Shown: positions 1 through 9,017 of the stretch, piece by piece
How positions within the stretch are numbered: the first letter of the stretch is position 1
Layout: each line of letters opens with the position of its first letter
Position numbers and translations under genes: made by a program
Source: Allobosea lathyri
GTDB taxonomy: Bacteria > Pseudomonadota > Alphaproteobacteria > Rhizobiales > Beijerinckiaceae
DNA: 64,000 nt
Direction: 5' to 3'
NCBI RefSeq assembly: GCF_900108245.1
Contig: NZ_FNUY01000001.1
Coordinates: 907,285 to 971,284 of the forward strand
The notes under the pieces: generated by a model
Told to the model about the DNA's origin: nothing
Seen by the model: the letters and a program-made list of their open reading frames with translations, nothing else
The model's database searches: none

Positions 1-314
1 GCGCCCATTCCGAGCCGAGGTCGCGCGGAAAGGGCAGCGGCGTCAAGCATCGGCGCGGCAACAATCATTCGTTCGCAACGAAAAGGCGCCACGCGACGTC
101 GCCTCACCGGCACAGCTCGGCAGAGTCCGGCGCGCTGCCCCGTATCAAGGTGAGCCCGCGCGAGAACGTGGTTAATGAAATGATAAAATAGATGAGCACG
201 TAACCCGATGAAGCGATTCAGGCTTTGAGGTTGAATCGATACATTAAGGGCGGCCCGTCGCGAGGCATGCGCGCGCAGCGCGAGGCTCGCGCTCGGGCCC
301 GCAGAGAGAACGCC
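1..314. other. Non-coding stretch at the window edge, no gene seen
   Basis: I find no reading frame with a recognisable protein here. It lies downstream of the Lrp-like gene that ends at 315 on the minus strand and may hold that gene's terminator. A GC-rich, hairpin-prone run lies at about 265-300. No RNA gene or operator could be recognised. Confidence 0.4.
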
Positions 315-551
315 TCAGAACGCCTTGAAGGTGATGATCGTGTGCGTGTCGGCGATCTCGGGGATCGACTGCACCTTCTGTGCGACGAAATGGCCGATGT
401 CGACATCGGCAGCGACATGGAATTTCGCCAGGATGTCGTAATTGCCGGCGGTCGAGTAGATCTCCGAGGCGATCTCGCGATCAGCCAGTTCGCTGGCGAC
501 CTCATAGGTCTTGCCGAGCTTGCATTTGATCTCGACGAAGAAGGTCTGCAT
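315..551 (-). CDS. Stand-alone Lrp/AsnC ligand-binding (RAM) domain protein
   Basis: This 78-residue protein consists only of the alpha/beta sandwich effector domain of Lrp/AsnC regulators, with no helix-turn-helix. The pattern FFVEIKC...YDILAKFHV...IPEIADTHTIITF is typical of the AsnC_trans_reg fold. Stand-alone RAM proteins form dimers or octamers and bind small amino-acid-like effectors; some assemble with full-length Lrp proteins. A GGAG lies six bases before the ATG at 551. The gene is 52 bp downstream of the alpha/beta hydrolase gene on the same strand and is probably co-transcribed with it. The family is clear; effector and partner are unknown. Confidence 0.85.
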   Translation of the reverse strand: MQTFFVEIKCKLGKTYEVASELADREIASEIYSTAGNYDILAKFHVAADVDIGHFVAQKVQSIPEIADTHTIITFKAF

Positions 552-603
552 CGCGCGCTCCGAAACTCTCTGCGTTCTCGATAGAGCCTCCTGCGCCGGA
601 AGA

Positions 604-1428
604 TCAAGCGCCCGCGAGCGCGGCGATCCTGCGGGTCATGGCGCTCTGCGGGTCGGGAAGCGAGGCGAGCACGGTGAAATGGTTCGCGCCGGCGATCTCC
701 TCATAGCGCGTCTGCACGCCCGACAGCCCCCAGACATCGGTGATGCGGCGGCTTTGCTTGAGGTATTCGTCGCTCTCGGTCCCGCCGACGACGGCATCCA
801 TCACAAGCCGTGAAGGCGCCGGCCAGAACAGCGGGCTTTCCCGTTCCGCCTCCTCGAAGGTCAGCCGCAGTGCGGTATTGATGCTGGTCTCGGTCAGCGG
901 CTTCAGATTGTAGAGCCCGGAGATGCCGTAGGCCGCCGGAACCAGATGTTCAGGCAAATCGGGTTCGACATTCGACCAGTCGGTGGCAAGCAGGCAGGCG
1001 GCCAGATGGCCTCCGGCCGAATGCCCGGTCGCGACCACCGGCAGGTTGAAGCGCTGCCAGAGCGCAGCCGCCGCCTGCTGCAGCTCCCAGACGATATGGC
1101 CAAGCTCGACCTGCGGGCACAGATCGTATCCCACGACCGCGACGGGAACGCCGAGCTGGTTGAGCCCGCGTGCCATATGCGAGAAAAACCCGCGATCGAG
1201 CGCCTGCCAGTAGCCGCCATGGATGAAGAGCGCGATGGCATTGCTCTTGACGTTTTCGGGCTTGAACAGGTCGTAGCGCTGCCGTTCGCTGTCGCCATAG
1301 GAGACGCCAAGCTCGCAATTTGCCTCTGCGCGGTAGGCGGCCGCATCGCTTGCCCAGCCGGCGATGATGCCGGGATGTTCGGGAACGCGGGCGCGGTTGT
1401 TATATTCGGTCTCGTAGTCCGGTGACAT
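604..1428 (-). CDS. Alpha/beta hydrolase, arylformamidase (kynurenine formamidase)-like
   Basis: The protein has 274 residues from the ATG at 1428, which has GGAG six bases upstream; an in-frame start at 1500 would add 24 residues with no homology character. It shows the HGGYW oxyanion-hole motif at residues 70-74 and the nucleophile motif GHSAGG with Ser137. A His in ANHF near the C-terminus and an Asp before it can complete the triad. This combination is typical of esterases related to arylformamidase, which hydrolyses N-formylkynurenine in tryptophan breakdown. No other kynurenine-pathway gene is nearby, so the substrate is inferred. It is followed by the stand-alone RAM-domain gene and is divergent from the asparaginase gene. 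Confidence 0.75.
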   Translation of the reverse strand: MSPDYETEYNNRARVPEHPGIIAGWASDAAAYRAEANCELGVSYGDSERQRYDLFKPENVKSNAIALFIHGGYWQALDRGFFSHMARGLNQLGVPVAVVGYDLCPQVELGHIVWELQQAAAALWQRFNLPVVATGHSAGGHLAACLLATDWSNVEPDLPEHLVPAAYGISGLYNLKPLTETSINTALRLTFEEAERESPLFWPAPSRLVMDAVVGGTESDEYLKQSRRITDVWGLSGVQTRYEEIAGANHFTVLASLPDPQSAMTRRIAALAGA

Positions 1429-1575
1429 TCCTGGCTCCGGCTGGCCCGTGCGAAGCGCGGGCAAACATCTTGAATGGCAGTGACGCGCAGTTTGCGCCAT
1501 GGCTTTTGACAGGTCGAGCGCCGAGCGCCAAAAGGCAGCGCGTTCGACGTATAGTCATCGGAGCTGGAGACAGAC

Positions 1576-2574
1576 ATGGAAAATCCCGTTCTCGCCGAGG
1601 TGACGCGTGGCAACACCGTCGAATCGCGCCATCGTGGCGCGGCGATCGTGCTCGATGCCGATGGCGGCGTGGTGTTTTCCGTCGGGGATGTCGAACGGCC
1701 GGTCTTCCCGCGTTCGGCGGTCAAGGCGATCCAGGGATTGCCGCTGTTCGAGAGCGGCGCTGCCGATCGCTATGGCCTCAGCGAGCCCGAGATCGCGCTT
1801 GCCGTATCCTCACATTCCGGCGAGCCTGAACATGCCGAAACCTCGCTCGCCATGCTCAGGAAGGCCGGCCGCGATGCCGGCTGCCTGGAATGCGGCACGC
1901 AATGGCCGATGGGCGAGGCGGCGGCCCGCGCCATGGCCAAGGCCGGGCAGGAGCCGAGCGCGCTCAACAACAACTGCTCCGGCAAACATGCCGGCTTCGT
2001 CTGCCTCGCCTGCGGCCTCGACGAGGACCCCGCCGGCTATGTGAAGGCCGGACATGCGGTGCAGCAGGCGGTGCGCGGTGCACTGGAGGAGGTCACGGGC
2101 GCGGCCCATTCGTCCGAGCGCATGGGCATCGACGGCTGCTCGATCCCTTCCTATGCCGTGCCGCTGAGCGCGCTCGCGCTCGGCTTCGCCCGTTTCGGCA
2201 CGGGACATGGTTTCGGCCCCGAGCGCGCCAAAGCGGCTGCACGCATCCGCAAGGCCGTCGCGGCGCACCCCTTCATGGTGGCGGGCACCGGACGCTTCGA
2301 TACGCGCGCTATGGAGCAACTCGGCGCGCGTCTCTTCACCAAGACGGGTGCGGAAGGCGTCTATTGCGGCGCGTTGCCCGAACTAGGCTACGGCATCGCG
2401 CTCAAATGCGACGATGGCGCCGGCCGGGCGGCGGAGATCGCGATGGCTGCGCTGATCGCACGCTTCCTGCCGATGAGCGAAGCCGAAGCGCAAGCGTTTG
2501 CACCCCTGCGCGAGAACATCCTGAAAAACTGGAACGGCGTCGAGGTTGGCCGGGTGCGCGCAGCCGCGTTCTGA
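1576..2574 (+). CDS. ansA: L-asparaginase, Rhizobium etli ReAV type (class 3)
   Basis: This 332-residue enzyme hydrolyses L-asparagine to aspartate and ammonia. It belongs to the rhizobial zinc-binding asparaginases, unrelated to the E. coli enzymes. Key residues of ReAV are all present with an offset of one: Ser47 and Lys50 in PRSAVK, Cys134 and Lys137 in NNNCSGKH, and Cys188 in GIDGCS. Cys135, Lys138 and Cys189 of ReAV bind zinc, and Ser48/Lys51 form a catalytic pair. Full length with no signal peptide, so cytosolic. It is transcribed divergently from the alpha/beta hydrolase gene; a GGAG lies nine bases before the ATG. No regulator was seen beside it. Confidence 0.93.
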   Translation: MENPVLAEVTRGNTVESRHRGAAIVLDADGGVVFSVGDVERPVFPRSAVKAIQGLPLFESGAADRYGLSEPEIALAVSSHSGEPEHAETSLAMLRKAGRDAGCLECGTQWPMGEAAARAMAKAGQEPSALNNNCSGKHAGFVCLACGLDEDPAGYVKAGHAVQQAVRGALEEVTGAAHSSERMGIDGCSIPSYAVPLSALALGFARFGTGHGFGPERAKAAARIRKAVAAHPFMVAGTGRFDTRAMEQLGARLFTKTGAEGVYCGALPELGYGIALKCDDGAGRAAEIAMAALIARFLPMSEAEAQAFAPLRENILKNWNGVEVGRVRAAAF

Positions 2575-2896
2575 GTCCGCTTTAGCCGCCCCGCTCGGCA
2601 ATGCGCTAGCGGCCGACGCCATCGCCCGGGCGGGAACGTCGCGGGCGATGCTTGCTGTCGCGCGCTTCCTCCCTTCGATCAATGGTCGGCCCTGTCGCCG
2701 CTCCAGGCGAGCGGTTGCGTCGATTCGTCAGTGACGTAGCGGAAAAAACAGACCTTCATGTAAAACCTTGCCATATGCGGGATAGTGTTCTTTATATTTT
2801 AATATTTTTAACCGATCTTATTTCAACAGTCAGGAGAGCAATTATTAAATTGAAACATATAGTGTATTTGAAATACAAGACGGGATTCCATAGCAG
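2575..2896. other. Intergenic region with a marked A+T-rich block before the TadG-like gene
   Basis: The first half (to about 2740) has ordinary GC-rich composition and no gene. From about 2757 to 2896 the sequence becomes strikingly A+T-rich, with runs such as tatattttaatattttta, unlike anything else in the window. It contains a good sigma70-type promoter candidate (see 2768-2796). This composition may mark a nucleoid-protein binding region or a transferred segment. Confidence 0.5.
2768..2796 (+). promoter_or_regulatory. Candidate sigma70 promoter of the TadG-like gene
   Basis: TTGCCA at 2768-2773, a 17-bp spacer and TTTATA at 2791-2796, inside the A+T-rich block. The predicted start near 2803 would leave a leader of roughly 95 nt before the ATG at 2897. 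Confidence 0.45.
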
Positions 2897-4369
2897 ATGT
2901 ATTCCTCGGTGCGTTCGCGGTTTTATTTCACTTTCGGCAATTTTATGCGTTGCCGGCGCGGTGGGGTCCTCTTGCTTTTCGCCGGCGCGTTGATGCTGCT
3001 GCTGCTCGCCGTGGGCTGCGTCATCGATTTCGCTCGGCTGTCCGCGGCGAGAACGACGGCTCAGGCCGCGGCCGACGCGGGAGCGCTGGCTGCAGCGCAG
3101 GCGAATTCCGAGAGTCAAGCCGTCATGAGCAAGGCGGCGGAAGATTTCGTCCGCGCCAATACTACCGGCATGGTCTCGGCATCGGCGTCCTTCAAGAAAT
3201 TGACGTATACTCCGGCGACGAACGACATCACCGTTGTGGTCGAAGGCGCTGCACGCACCTCGATCATGAGTATCGTCAATATTTGGTCGCTTCCGTTCTC
3301 CGTCACGGCGAGCGCGACGCGCAACCCTGTCGGATCCACGGAGGTCGTCCTCGTTCTCGACAATACCTGGTCAATGTCCGGCTCGAAACTGGACGCTCTG
3401 AAGAAATCCGCCAGTTCGCTCGTCGCTACCTTGAAGAAGGATCCGAAATCCGACGTGAGAATCGGTCTCGTGCCCTATGCCGACTACGTCAATGTCGGCG
3501 TAGGCAACCGCAACAGATCCTGGATCTCCGTCGTTCCCGACTACCAGAAAACCATTGGGGGAGCGTGCGAGACGGTTGCGGAAACATGCACGGAAAGCTG
3601 CTCGCGCGGACCTGCCCAGACCTGTACGCGCGTCGTCGATGGCGTTACGGAGCGCTATGACTGCACGCCGAAAGTCTGCGGCCAGAAAATCTGCACGCCG
3701 ATCACGCCGGTGGAGCAGTGCGCGAAGAGTTCGATCAGGTATTTTAAGTGGTATGGCTGCGTCTATTCGCGCAATATCGGAGATCTGCGTCTCAGCGACG
3801 GGCAGCCCGACGTTCCCTATAAGTGGAAACCGAGGCTTGACTGGGCTCAGGTCTGCCCCAATCCGATCGTGCCTCTCACGGACTCGCTTTCCACCGTCAC
3901 CTCGGCGATCAACAGCATGGTCGTCAACATTGGTGGTTACCGTCCCGAAACCTATATTCCCGCGGGGATGATCTGGGGCGTCAACGTCCTCTCGCCCGGC
4001 GAACCCTTCTCGGACGGCAAGGCCTACGACCCGGACAACAGGAAGCCGAGAAAGGCGCTCGTGCTTATGACGGACGGCACCAATACCATGCGCTACGAGG
4101 CATCGGATGGTAGCCATTTGCCGACCACGAAAACCTCCGATATCGCGCAGACCTACGCTGACATGCTCGCCATCTGCAACTACGCGAAACAGAAGAAGAT
4201 AGATGTCTTTACCGTTTCCTTCGCGGTCGCCGACGAGCAGGCGAAGGCCGCGATGCAGAATTGCTCGTCGGGCGCGGGCTTCGCCTTCAACGCCGATAAC
4301 GAGCAGGCGCTCACCGAAGCATTCAAAAACATCGCAGGCTCCCTGTCGAAAATCCGCCTGACGCGCTGA
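2897..4369 (+). CDS. TadG-like pilus/surface protein with von Willebrand factor A domain
   Basis: The 490-residue protein begins with RRGGVLLLFAGALMLLLLAVGCVIDF-type sequence, the single N-terminal membrane segment and TadE/TadG prepilin-like signature (residues about 17-45). A VWA domain follows, with MIDAS-type DNTWSMSG near residue 155 and MTDGTN near residue 392. A cysteine-rich insertion of nine Cys lies between residues 223 and 289, possibly disulfide-bonded outside the inner membrane. TadG proteins belong to Tad (Flp) pilus systems, but no other tad gene is nearby. No strong ribosome site precedes 2897; an in-frame ATG at 2945 is a possible alternative. The gene follows an A+T-rich promoter region. 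Confidence 0.8.
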   Translation: MYSSVRSRFYFTFGNFMRCRRGGVLLLFAGALMLLLLAVGCVIDFARLSAARTTAQAAADAGALAAAQANSESQAVMSKAAEDFVRANTTGMVSASASFKKLTYTPATNDITVVVEGAARTSIMSIVNIWSLPFSVTASATRNPVGSTEVVLVLDNTWSMSGSKLDALKKSASSLVATLKKDPKSDVRIGLVPYADYVNVGVGNRNRSWISVVPDYQKTIGGACETVAETCTESCSRGPAQTCTRVVDGVTERYDCTPKVCGQKICTPITPVEQCAKSSIRYFKWYGCVYSRNIGDLRLSDGQPDVPYKWKPRLDWAQVCPNPIVPLTDSLSTVTSAINSMVVNIGGYRPETYIPAGMIWGVNVLSPGEPFSDGKAYDPDNRKPRKALVLMTDGTNTMRYEASDGSHLPTTKTSDIAQTYADMLAICNYAKQKKIDVFTVSFAVADEQAKAAMQNCSSGAGFAFNADNEQALTEAFKNIAGSLSKIRLTR

Positions 4370-4519
4370 GGGACGAACCGCGCGTTTTGCCTCCGGCAAT
4401 CGCATTGTTCTCCACCCTGCCGCTGATCGGCCTCGCATCGGCTGCCGTCGAACGAGCGCGCATGCCGATCATCTGCCGGCTGGTGCGGGCCGAGCGACGA
4501 GGATTGAGCAAAAGCGTGT

Positions 4520-5884
4520 TCACTGCACCGCGTTGTTCTCGACCCTGACCCCGGCCGCTCGTGCATCGGCGGCTTTGGTCAAATCTCCGGTCACGATCTT
4601 CCCATACTCGGTGCCGAGCACGGCGCCCTTCAGCGCCTCGGCGATGACGTTGTTGGCGATCAGGGTGTTGCGCTCCTTAGGCACCAGCGACACGGAGATG
4701 CCGATCCCGGTCTTGCGCACCATGTTGCCGGTGGCAACGAGGTTGCGCATGCCCCAGGACCAACCGAGCGAGATGCCGATCTCGCTGGCGTTCTCGATGA
4801 CGTTGCCGGTCACCGTGGCTTCCGCCTCGACATGCACGCCGATGCCGCCGACCGGCCCCTTGCCCTTGGGGGCAAGGCCCTTCTGGGCGTTGCGGATGAT
4901 GTTGTTGGCGAAGACCGAGAGCCGGCCGCCAAGGTCGAAATTGGTGATGTCGGCGCCCTGCGCGCAATCCTCGACGAGGTTGTTGGCGATGATCGCGCCC
5001 TCGAAGGCGAATTCGCTGTAGAGCGCGACCTCGCCGCAGCGCCGACCCTGATTGCCGAGGATCTGCACGCCCGAGCCGGAATTGTTGCGGATGAAGGTCA
5101 GCGCGCAATCGCGCAGGGTGTTGCCCTCGATGATGACCCCGCCGGCCTTGTAAAGGCTGATGCCGTTGCCGTTGGGGCCGTCGCCGCCGGCGTCCGAGCG
5201 AATGCGGTTGATGCGGTTGCTGCGCACGATCGACTGATCGTCTCCCGGCTGGCTGCGCCAGAGCTGGATGCCGTTATTGCCGCAATCCTCGACCTGGTTC
5301 TGCTCGATCGAGACGCCGCGCGAGTCCAGCGAGAACAGCGCGGAGTCTCGCATGCTGCGGAAGCGGTTCAATTGGATGCGACCGGCCGTGCGGCCCAGCA
5401 CCAGGCCGACGGAGCCGGCATTGGCGAATTCGCAATCGCTCACGCTGAAATCGAGGACCTCCTCGGCGCTGACGAGCCCGCTCTTCTGGGTGGCTGGGAT
5501 GTCAAGACCATCGAGCGACAGTCCGGAGAGCGAGGCCCGCTTGATCCGGCGTGCGAGCAGCATCGGTCCGCCCTGCGCCGTGACGAATTGCGTCGCGCCG
5601 GGAACGCCGATCAGACGCGCGCCTTCGGGCAGGATGACATTGGCGATCCTGTAGCGGCCGGGCGCGACGACGAGCGGTGCATCGCGCTTGGCGGCTTCAC
5701 CGAGCGCATTCTGCAACTGGCGCGACTGGTCGTCCGTAGAGCCGGGACGCAGGCCGAACTGGGCCGCTTCCAGGCCGAATTGCCCAAGCGCACGCGCTTG
5801 GGCCTGCCCCGGCGCAGACAACAGCGGAACCGCGCCTGTGCCAAAAAGGGCCGCCGCCAGCAGCGAGCGCCTGGAAAGAGCCAT
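4520..5884 (-). CDS. Tat-exported right-handed beta-helix protein (TIGR03808 family)
   Basis: From the ATG at 5884, which has GGAGGA five bases upstream, the product has 454 residues. The N-terminus MALSRRSLLAAALFG with a following AQA is a twin-arginine signal peptide, so it is exported folded. The mature part has many repeats of the type IxxNxIxxxxxxGI seen in parallel beta-helix proteins, some of which act on or bind polysaccharides. It matches the alphaproteobacterial family of Tat-translocated repeat proteins whose function is unknown. A longer in-frame start at 5944 lacks support. It lies convergent with the TadG-like gene. Confidence 0.8.
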   Translation of the reverse strand: MALSRRSLLAAALFGTGAVPLLSAPGQAQARALGQFGLEAAQFGLRPGSTDDQSRQLQNALGEAAKRDAPLVVAPGRYRIANVILPEGARLIGVPGATQFVTAQGGPMLLARRIKRASLSGLSLDGLDIPATQKSGLVSAEEVLDFSVSDCEFANAGSVGLVLGRTAGRIQLNRFRSMRDSALFSLDSRGVSIEQNQVEDCGNNGIQLWRSQPGDDQSIVRSNRINRIRSDAGGDGPNGNGISLYKAGGVIIEGNTLRDCALTFIRNNSGSGVQILGNQGRRCGEVALYSEFAFEGAIIANNLVEDCAQGADITNFDLGGRLSVFANNIIRNAQKGLAPKGKGPVGGIGVHVEAEATVTGNVIENASEIGISLGWSWGMRNLVATGNMVRKTGIGISVSLVPKERNTLIANNVIAEALKGAVLGTEYGKIVTGDLTKAADARAAGVRVENNAVQ

Positions 5885-5953
5885 GGAATCCTCCGTGATC
5901 GCCTGACGCTTCAAGCCGCATGCCGCGCCGGCCCGTGTCACCACGGGACGGCC

Positions 5954-6571
5954 TTAGCGTCCGGCGCGCGCCATTGTCCGGCCTATCGCCGCCAAGCTGC
6001 TCGCGAGAACCTGCATATCCGGCCTGAACGTCGCAACGCGATGCTTCGGCCGCACGCCCGCGTGAGGCCGCAGCCAGGGCACATGCACGAACAGGACAGA
6101 CGTGTCGCTGCCTCTGGTTTGCGCCAGCACGGCGGCATAGCTGGCATCGCATAGATAGCGCCCCGCCGAAGGGGAGAGGTGGGCGCGGATGCCGCGTTGC
6201 CTGAGAGCCGCGAGCGCACCTTGCGCATTGGCTGTCGTCCTGCTGGGCAAAGCGGGCAGCGCCTTGCGTGCCTTCGGCGTTTCGCCCGTTGCGTCGGGAT
6301 GAAGCGGGCTGGCATGCCCACGTGCGAAAAGCTCGACGCGGACGAAGCGGGCGCGGGCTGCAAGCCCGAGCATCAGGACGGCCTTTGGCTGCGCTGTCGC
6401 CAGATGCTCCCGCAGGGCGGGCAAGCCGGCGCAATAGCTGGTCTCGAGGACGAGCGCCCCAGCATTCAACCCGGAGCGGGCCAGGCGCGAGGCGACGGCG
6501 CGGGCCAGCCTTGCCGTCGGGTTGACCCGCACATGCGGGAAGGGGCCGAAGCCGGTGATCAGGATGTCCAT
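5954..6571 (-). CDS. pcp: Pyrrolidone-carboxylate peptidase (pyroglutamyl peptidase I)
   Basis: This 205-residue cysteine peptidase of family C15 removes N-terminal pyroglutamate from peptides in the cytosol. The N-terminal MDILITGFGPF motif is diagnostic, and the triad is visible as Glu80 (VRVE), Cys141 (RYLC) and His163 (FVHVP). The sequence around the Glu departs from the usual family consensus. The start at 6571 begins at the conserved motif; an in-frame ATG at 6592 overlaps the meaB stop by four bases and could allow translational coupling. It lies immediately downstream of meaB on the same strand. Confidence 0.85.
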   Translation of the reverse strand: MDILITGFGPFPHVRVNPTARLARAVASRLARSGLNAGALVLETSYCAGLPALREHLATAQPKAVLMLGLAARARFVRVELFARGHASPLHPDATGETPKARKALPALPSRTTANAQGALAALRQRGIRAHLSPSAGRYLCDASYAAVLAQTRGSDTSVLFVHVPWLRPHAGVRPKHRVATFRPDMQVLASSLAAIGRTMARAGR

Positions 6572-6588
6572 CGCGCCAGCATCCCTCG

Positions 6589-7575
6589 TCAAAGCCCCAG
6601 CGCTTTCGCGATTTCCTCGGCCGCGAGCGTTGCCGTCAACTCGCCTGCCGCCACGGCACGCTCAAGCTCGGGCGTGCGCGCCTTCAGGGCGGGATCGTGC
6701 CGGAGTTTGGCCTGCAGCCTGTCCTGCACCATCGCCCACATCCATTTGACGTCCTGCCGGCGGCGGCGCTCCGCGATCAGCCCCTTGGCTTCGTGCCGGG
6801 CATGATGATCCATGATCTTCGTCCAGAGCGCATCGAGACCTTCGCCCGTCAGCCCCGAGATCGTCACCACCGGCGTCGACCACAGGGCCGATGCGGGCGC
6901 CAGGATGTGCAGCGCTGCCCTGTATTGCGCGGCAGCGGCGCGTGCGGCATTCGCCCCGTTGCCGTCAGCCTTGTTGACGGCAATCATGTCGGCCAGCTCG
7001 ATGATCCCCTTCTTGATGCCTTGCAGCTCGTCGCCGGCATTGGGCAGCATCAGCACCAGGAAGAAGTCGGTGAGATCAGCGACGGCCGTCTCGGACTGCC
7101 CGACGCCGACTGTCTCGACCAGGATGATGTCGAAGCCCGCCGCCTCGCAAAGCAGCATGGTCTCGCGCGTCTTGGCGGCGACCCCGCCCAGGGTGCCCGA
7201 GGAAGGCGAGGGCCGGATATAGGCGTTGGGATCAACCGCCAGACGGGCCATGCGGGTCTTGTCGCCGAGGATCGAGCCGCCGGTGCGGCTCGATGACGGG
7301 TCTACGGCCAGCACGGCGACCTTGTGGCCCTTGGCGGTGAGATAGGTGCCGAGCGCATCGATCGCCGTCGACTTGCCGACGCCGGGCACGCCGGTGATGC
7401 CGACGCGCAGCGCACCACCCGTTCGCGGCAACAGCCGCTGGATCAGGGCCTGCGCCTGCTCGCGATGGTCGGCGCGGCGGGATTCCGCAAGCGTGATGGC
7501 GCGCGCCAGAGCTGCCCGCTCACCGGCGAGAATCGCGTCGTCCAGCGTAGCGGGAGGGGCGGTGACATCAGTCAT
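6589..7575 (-). CDS. meaB: Methylmalonyl-CoA mutase-associated GTPase MeaB
   Basis: The product of 328 residues is a G3E-family P-loop GTPase that protects and reactivates the B12 enzyme methylmalonyl-CoA mutase and gates cofactor loading. The Walker A motif GVPGVGKST lies near residue 60, followed by [19 protein letters not shown] (switch region) and an NKADG motif for guanine recognition. The start at the ATG 7575 is chosen because an upstream TTG adds only five residues. Its client subunits mutA and mutB are encoded 11 kb away at 18.1-23.1 kb, so the partners are not in one operon here. Confidence 0.93.
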   Translation of the reverse strand: MTDVTAPPATLDDAILAGERAALARAITLAESRRADHREQAQALIQRLLPRTGGALRVGITGVPGVGKSTAIDALGTYLTAKGHKVAVLAVDPSSSRTGGSILGDKTRMARLAVDPNAYIRPSPSSGTLGGVAAKTRETMLLCEAAGFDIILVETVGVGQSETAVADLTDFFLVLMLPNAGDELQGIKKGIIELADMIAVNKADGNGANAARAAAAQYRAALHILAPASALWSTPVVTISGLTGEGLDALWTKIMDHHARHEAKGLIAERRRRQDVKWMWAMVQDRLQAKLRHDPALKARTPELERAVAAGELTATLAAEEIAKALGL

Positions 7576-7722
7576 ATCGCCAAGTAGCAAGGCTTCCGGC
7601 CGCGCGACAAGGCTTCGTCTCGCTCATCCAGAGTTTCCCGCGATCTCCGCGTGCACCGGTAATTCATCACTGTGTCACGGAAGCATCTTGATCATCGCTG
7701 CCTTGGATGAGACCAGTTCGAC

Positions 7723-8880
7723 ATGATGTGCGCGGCGTTGCGGCTTCGGCTGTTTGGATTGGTTCTGGTCGCACCGTTGGCGCTTGGCGCATGCGGCACG
7801 CCGCGGACATTGCTGGTCACTTCGGCCCAGAAGGCTGACATCGCCGGCAGGGTCGAGGTCTTCGTCGCAACGACGCGCCAAACCTCGAATGAGCCGCAAT
7901 ATTTCAGCGGCGAGCGCGCGCCCCGTCTGGCTTTCGCGAAGCTCGAGGTCACCGTCCCGCGCGACCATAAGCCCGGTGAGCTGGAACTGCCCGACAGCGG
8001 CGCGACCGATCCCGCGCGCCATTTCGCGGTCACCTCGGTCAAGCGCCTCGATCTTGCGCCGGTTGTTGCCGAGGTCCGCAGGGAGATCCTGGCGCGCCCG
8101 GCCTCGGAGCGAGACGTCCTCGTCTTCGTCCATGGCTACAACACGAATTTCGCGGATGCGGTCTATCGCTTCGCCCAGATCGTCTATGATTCAGGCTTCA
8201 AGGGCGTGCCGGTGCTGTTCACCTGGCCTTCGCGCGGCGAGCTCCTGCAATACCCCTATGATCGCGAAAGCGCGTTCTACTCGCGCGATTTCCTCGAAGC
8301 CAACCTGCGCGCGATCTCCCGCGATCTCGGCACGACGCGGATCGACGTTCTCGCGCATTCGATGGGCACGTTCCTGACGCTGGAGGCGCTGCGCCAGGCC
8401 TCGATCCGCGGCGACGGCACCTTCGGAGGCAAGCTTCGCGATGTCATCCTGGCTGCGCCCGATGTCGATCTCGACGTCTTCAAGACGCAGATGCGCGAGA
8501 TCAAGCGGCCGGTGACGGTCTTTGTTTCGGCCGACGACAAGGCGCTCGAATTCTCGCGCCGCTTCGCCGGGGACAAGACGCGGCTTGGCGCGATCTCCGC
8601 CAAGGACACCGAGATCGTCACCGATCTGTCGAAGCTCGGCGCGACGATCATCGACCTGTCGGAGATATCGAGCAGCGATTCCCTCAATCATGCCAAATTC
8701 GCAGCCTCGCCCAAGGTCGTGCAGCTGATCGGCCGCCGCCTGCAGGCCGACAAGGGCATCGCCACCGCCGGACCGCGCTTCGGCGACAAGCTCGGCGACA
8801 TTGCCGGCGGCCTCGTGGGTACGGTCGGCTCGACCGTCGATCTGGTGGTCACCGCGCCCGGCGCCGTCATCGGCCGCTGA
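7723..8880 (+). CDS. DUF900-family alpha/beta hydrolase, predicted lipoprotein
   Basis: The 385-residue protein starts with a hydrophobic segment ending in the lipobox LGAC, so it is probably lipidated and held in the outer or inner membrane facing the periplasm. The DUF900 (COG4782) esterase core follows: FVHGYNTNFADA near residue 135, PYDRESA and the nucleophile elbow LAHSMGTF near residue 211. The last 60 residues form a Gly-rich tail with no recognised domain. It is followed by a paralogue at 9018 with stretches of identical DNA, indicating tandem duplication. The substrate is unknown. Confidence 0.85.
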   Translation: MMCAALRLRLFGLVLVAPLALGACGTPRTLLVTSAQKADIAGRVEVFVATTRQTSNEPQYFSGERAPRLAFAKLEVTVPRDHKPGELELPDSGATDPARHFAVTSVKRLDLAPVVAEVRREILARPASERDVLVFVHGYNTNFADAVYRFAQIVYDSGFKGVPVLFTWPSRGELLQYPYDRESAFYSRDFLEANLRAISRDLGTTRIDVLAHSMGTFLTLEALRQASIRGDGTFGGKLRDVILAAPDVDLDVFKTQMREIKRPVTVFVSADDKALEFSRRFAGDKTRLGAISAKDTEIVTDLSKLGATIIDLSEISSSDSLNHAKFAASPKVVQLIGRRLQADKGIATAGPRFGDKLGDIAGGLVGTVGSTVDLVVTAPGAVIGR

Positions 8881-9017
8881 GGCTCTCCCATCCGGCTGTG
8901 GCCAATCGGCCACCGCCGGCCGCATTCCCCCGGCCGCCCATGCATCGCCGCATTCTGGCCGCGTTGGCCTTTGATTAAGGCCTGATTGGCTAGACCAGCC
9001 ACTTCTCGATCTCATGG

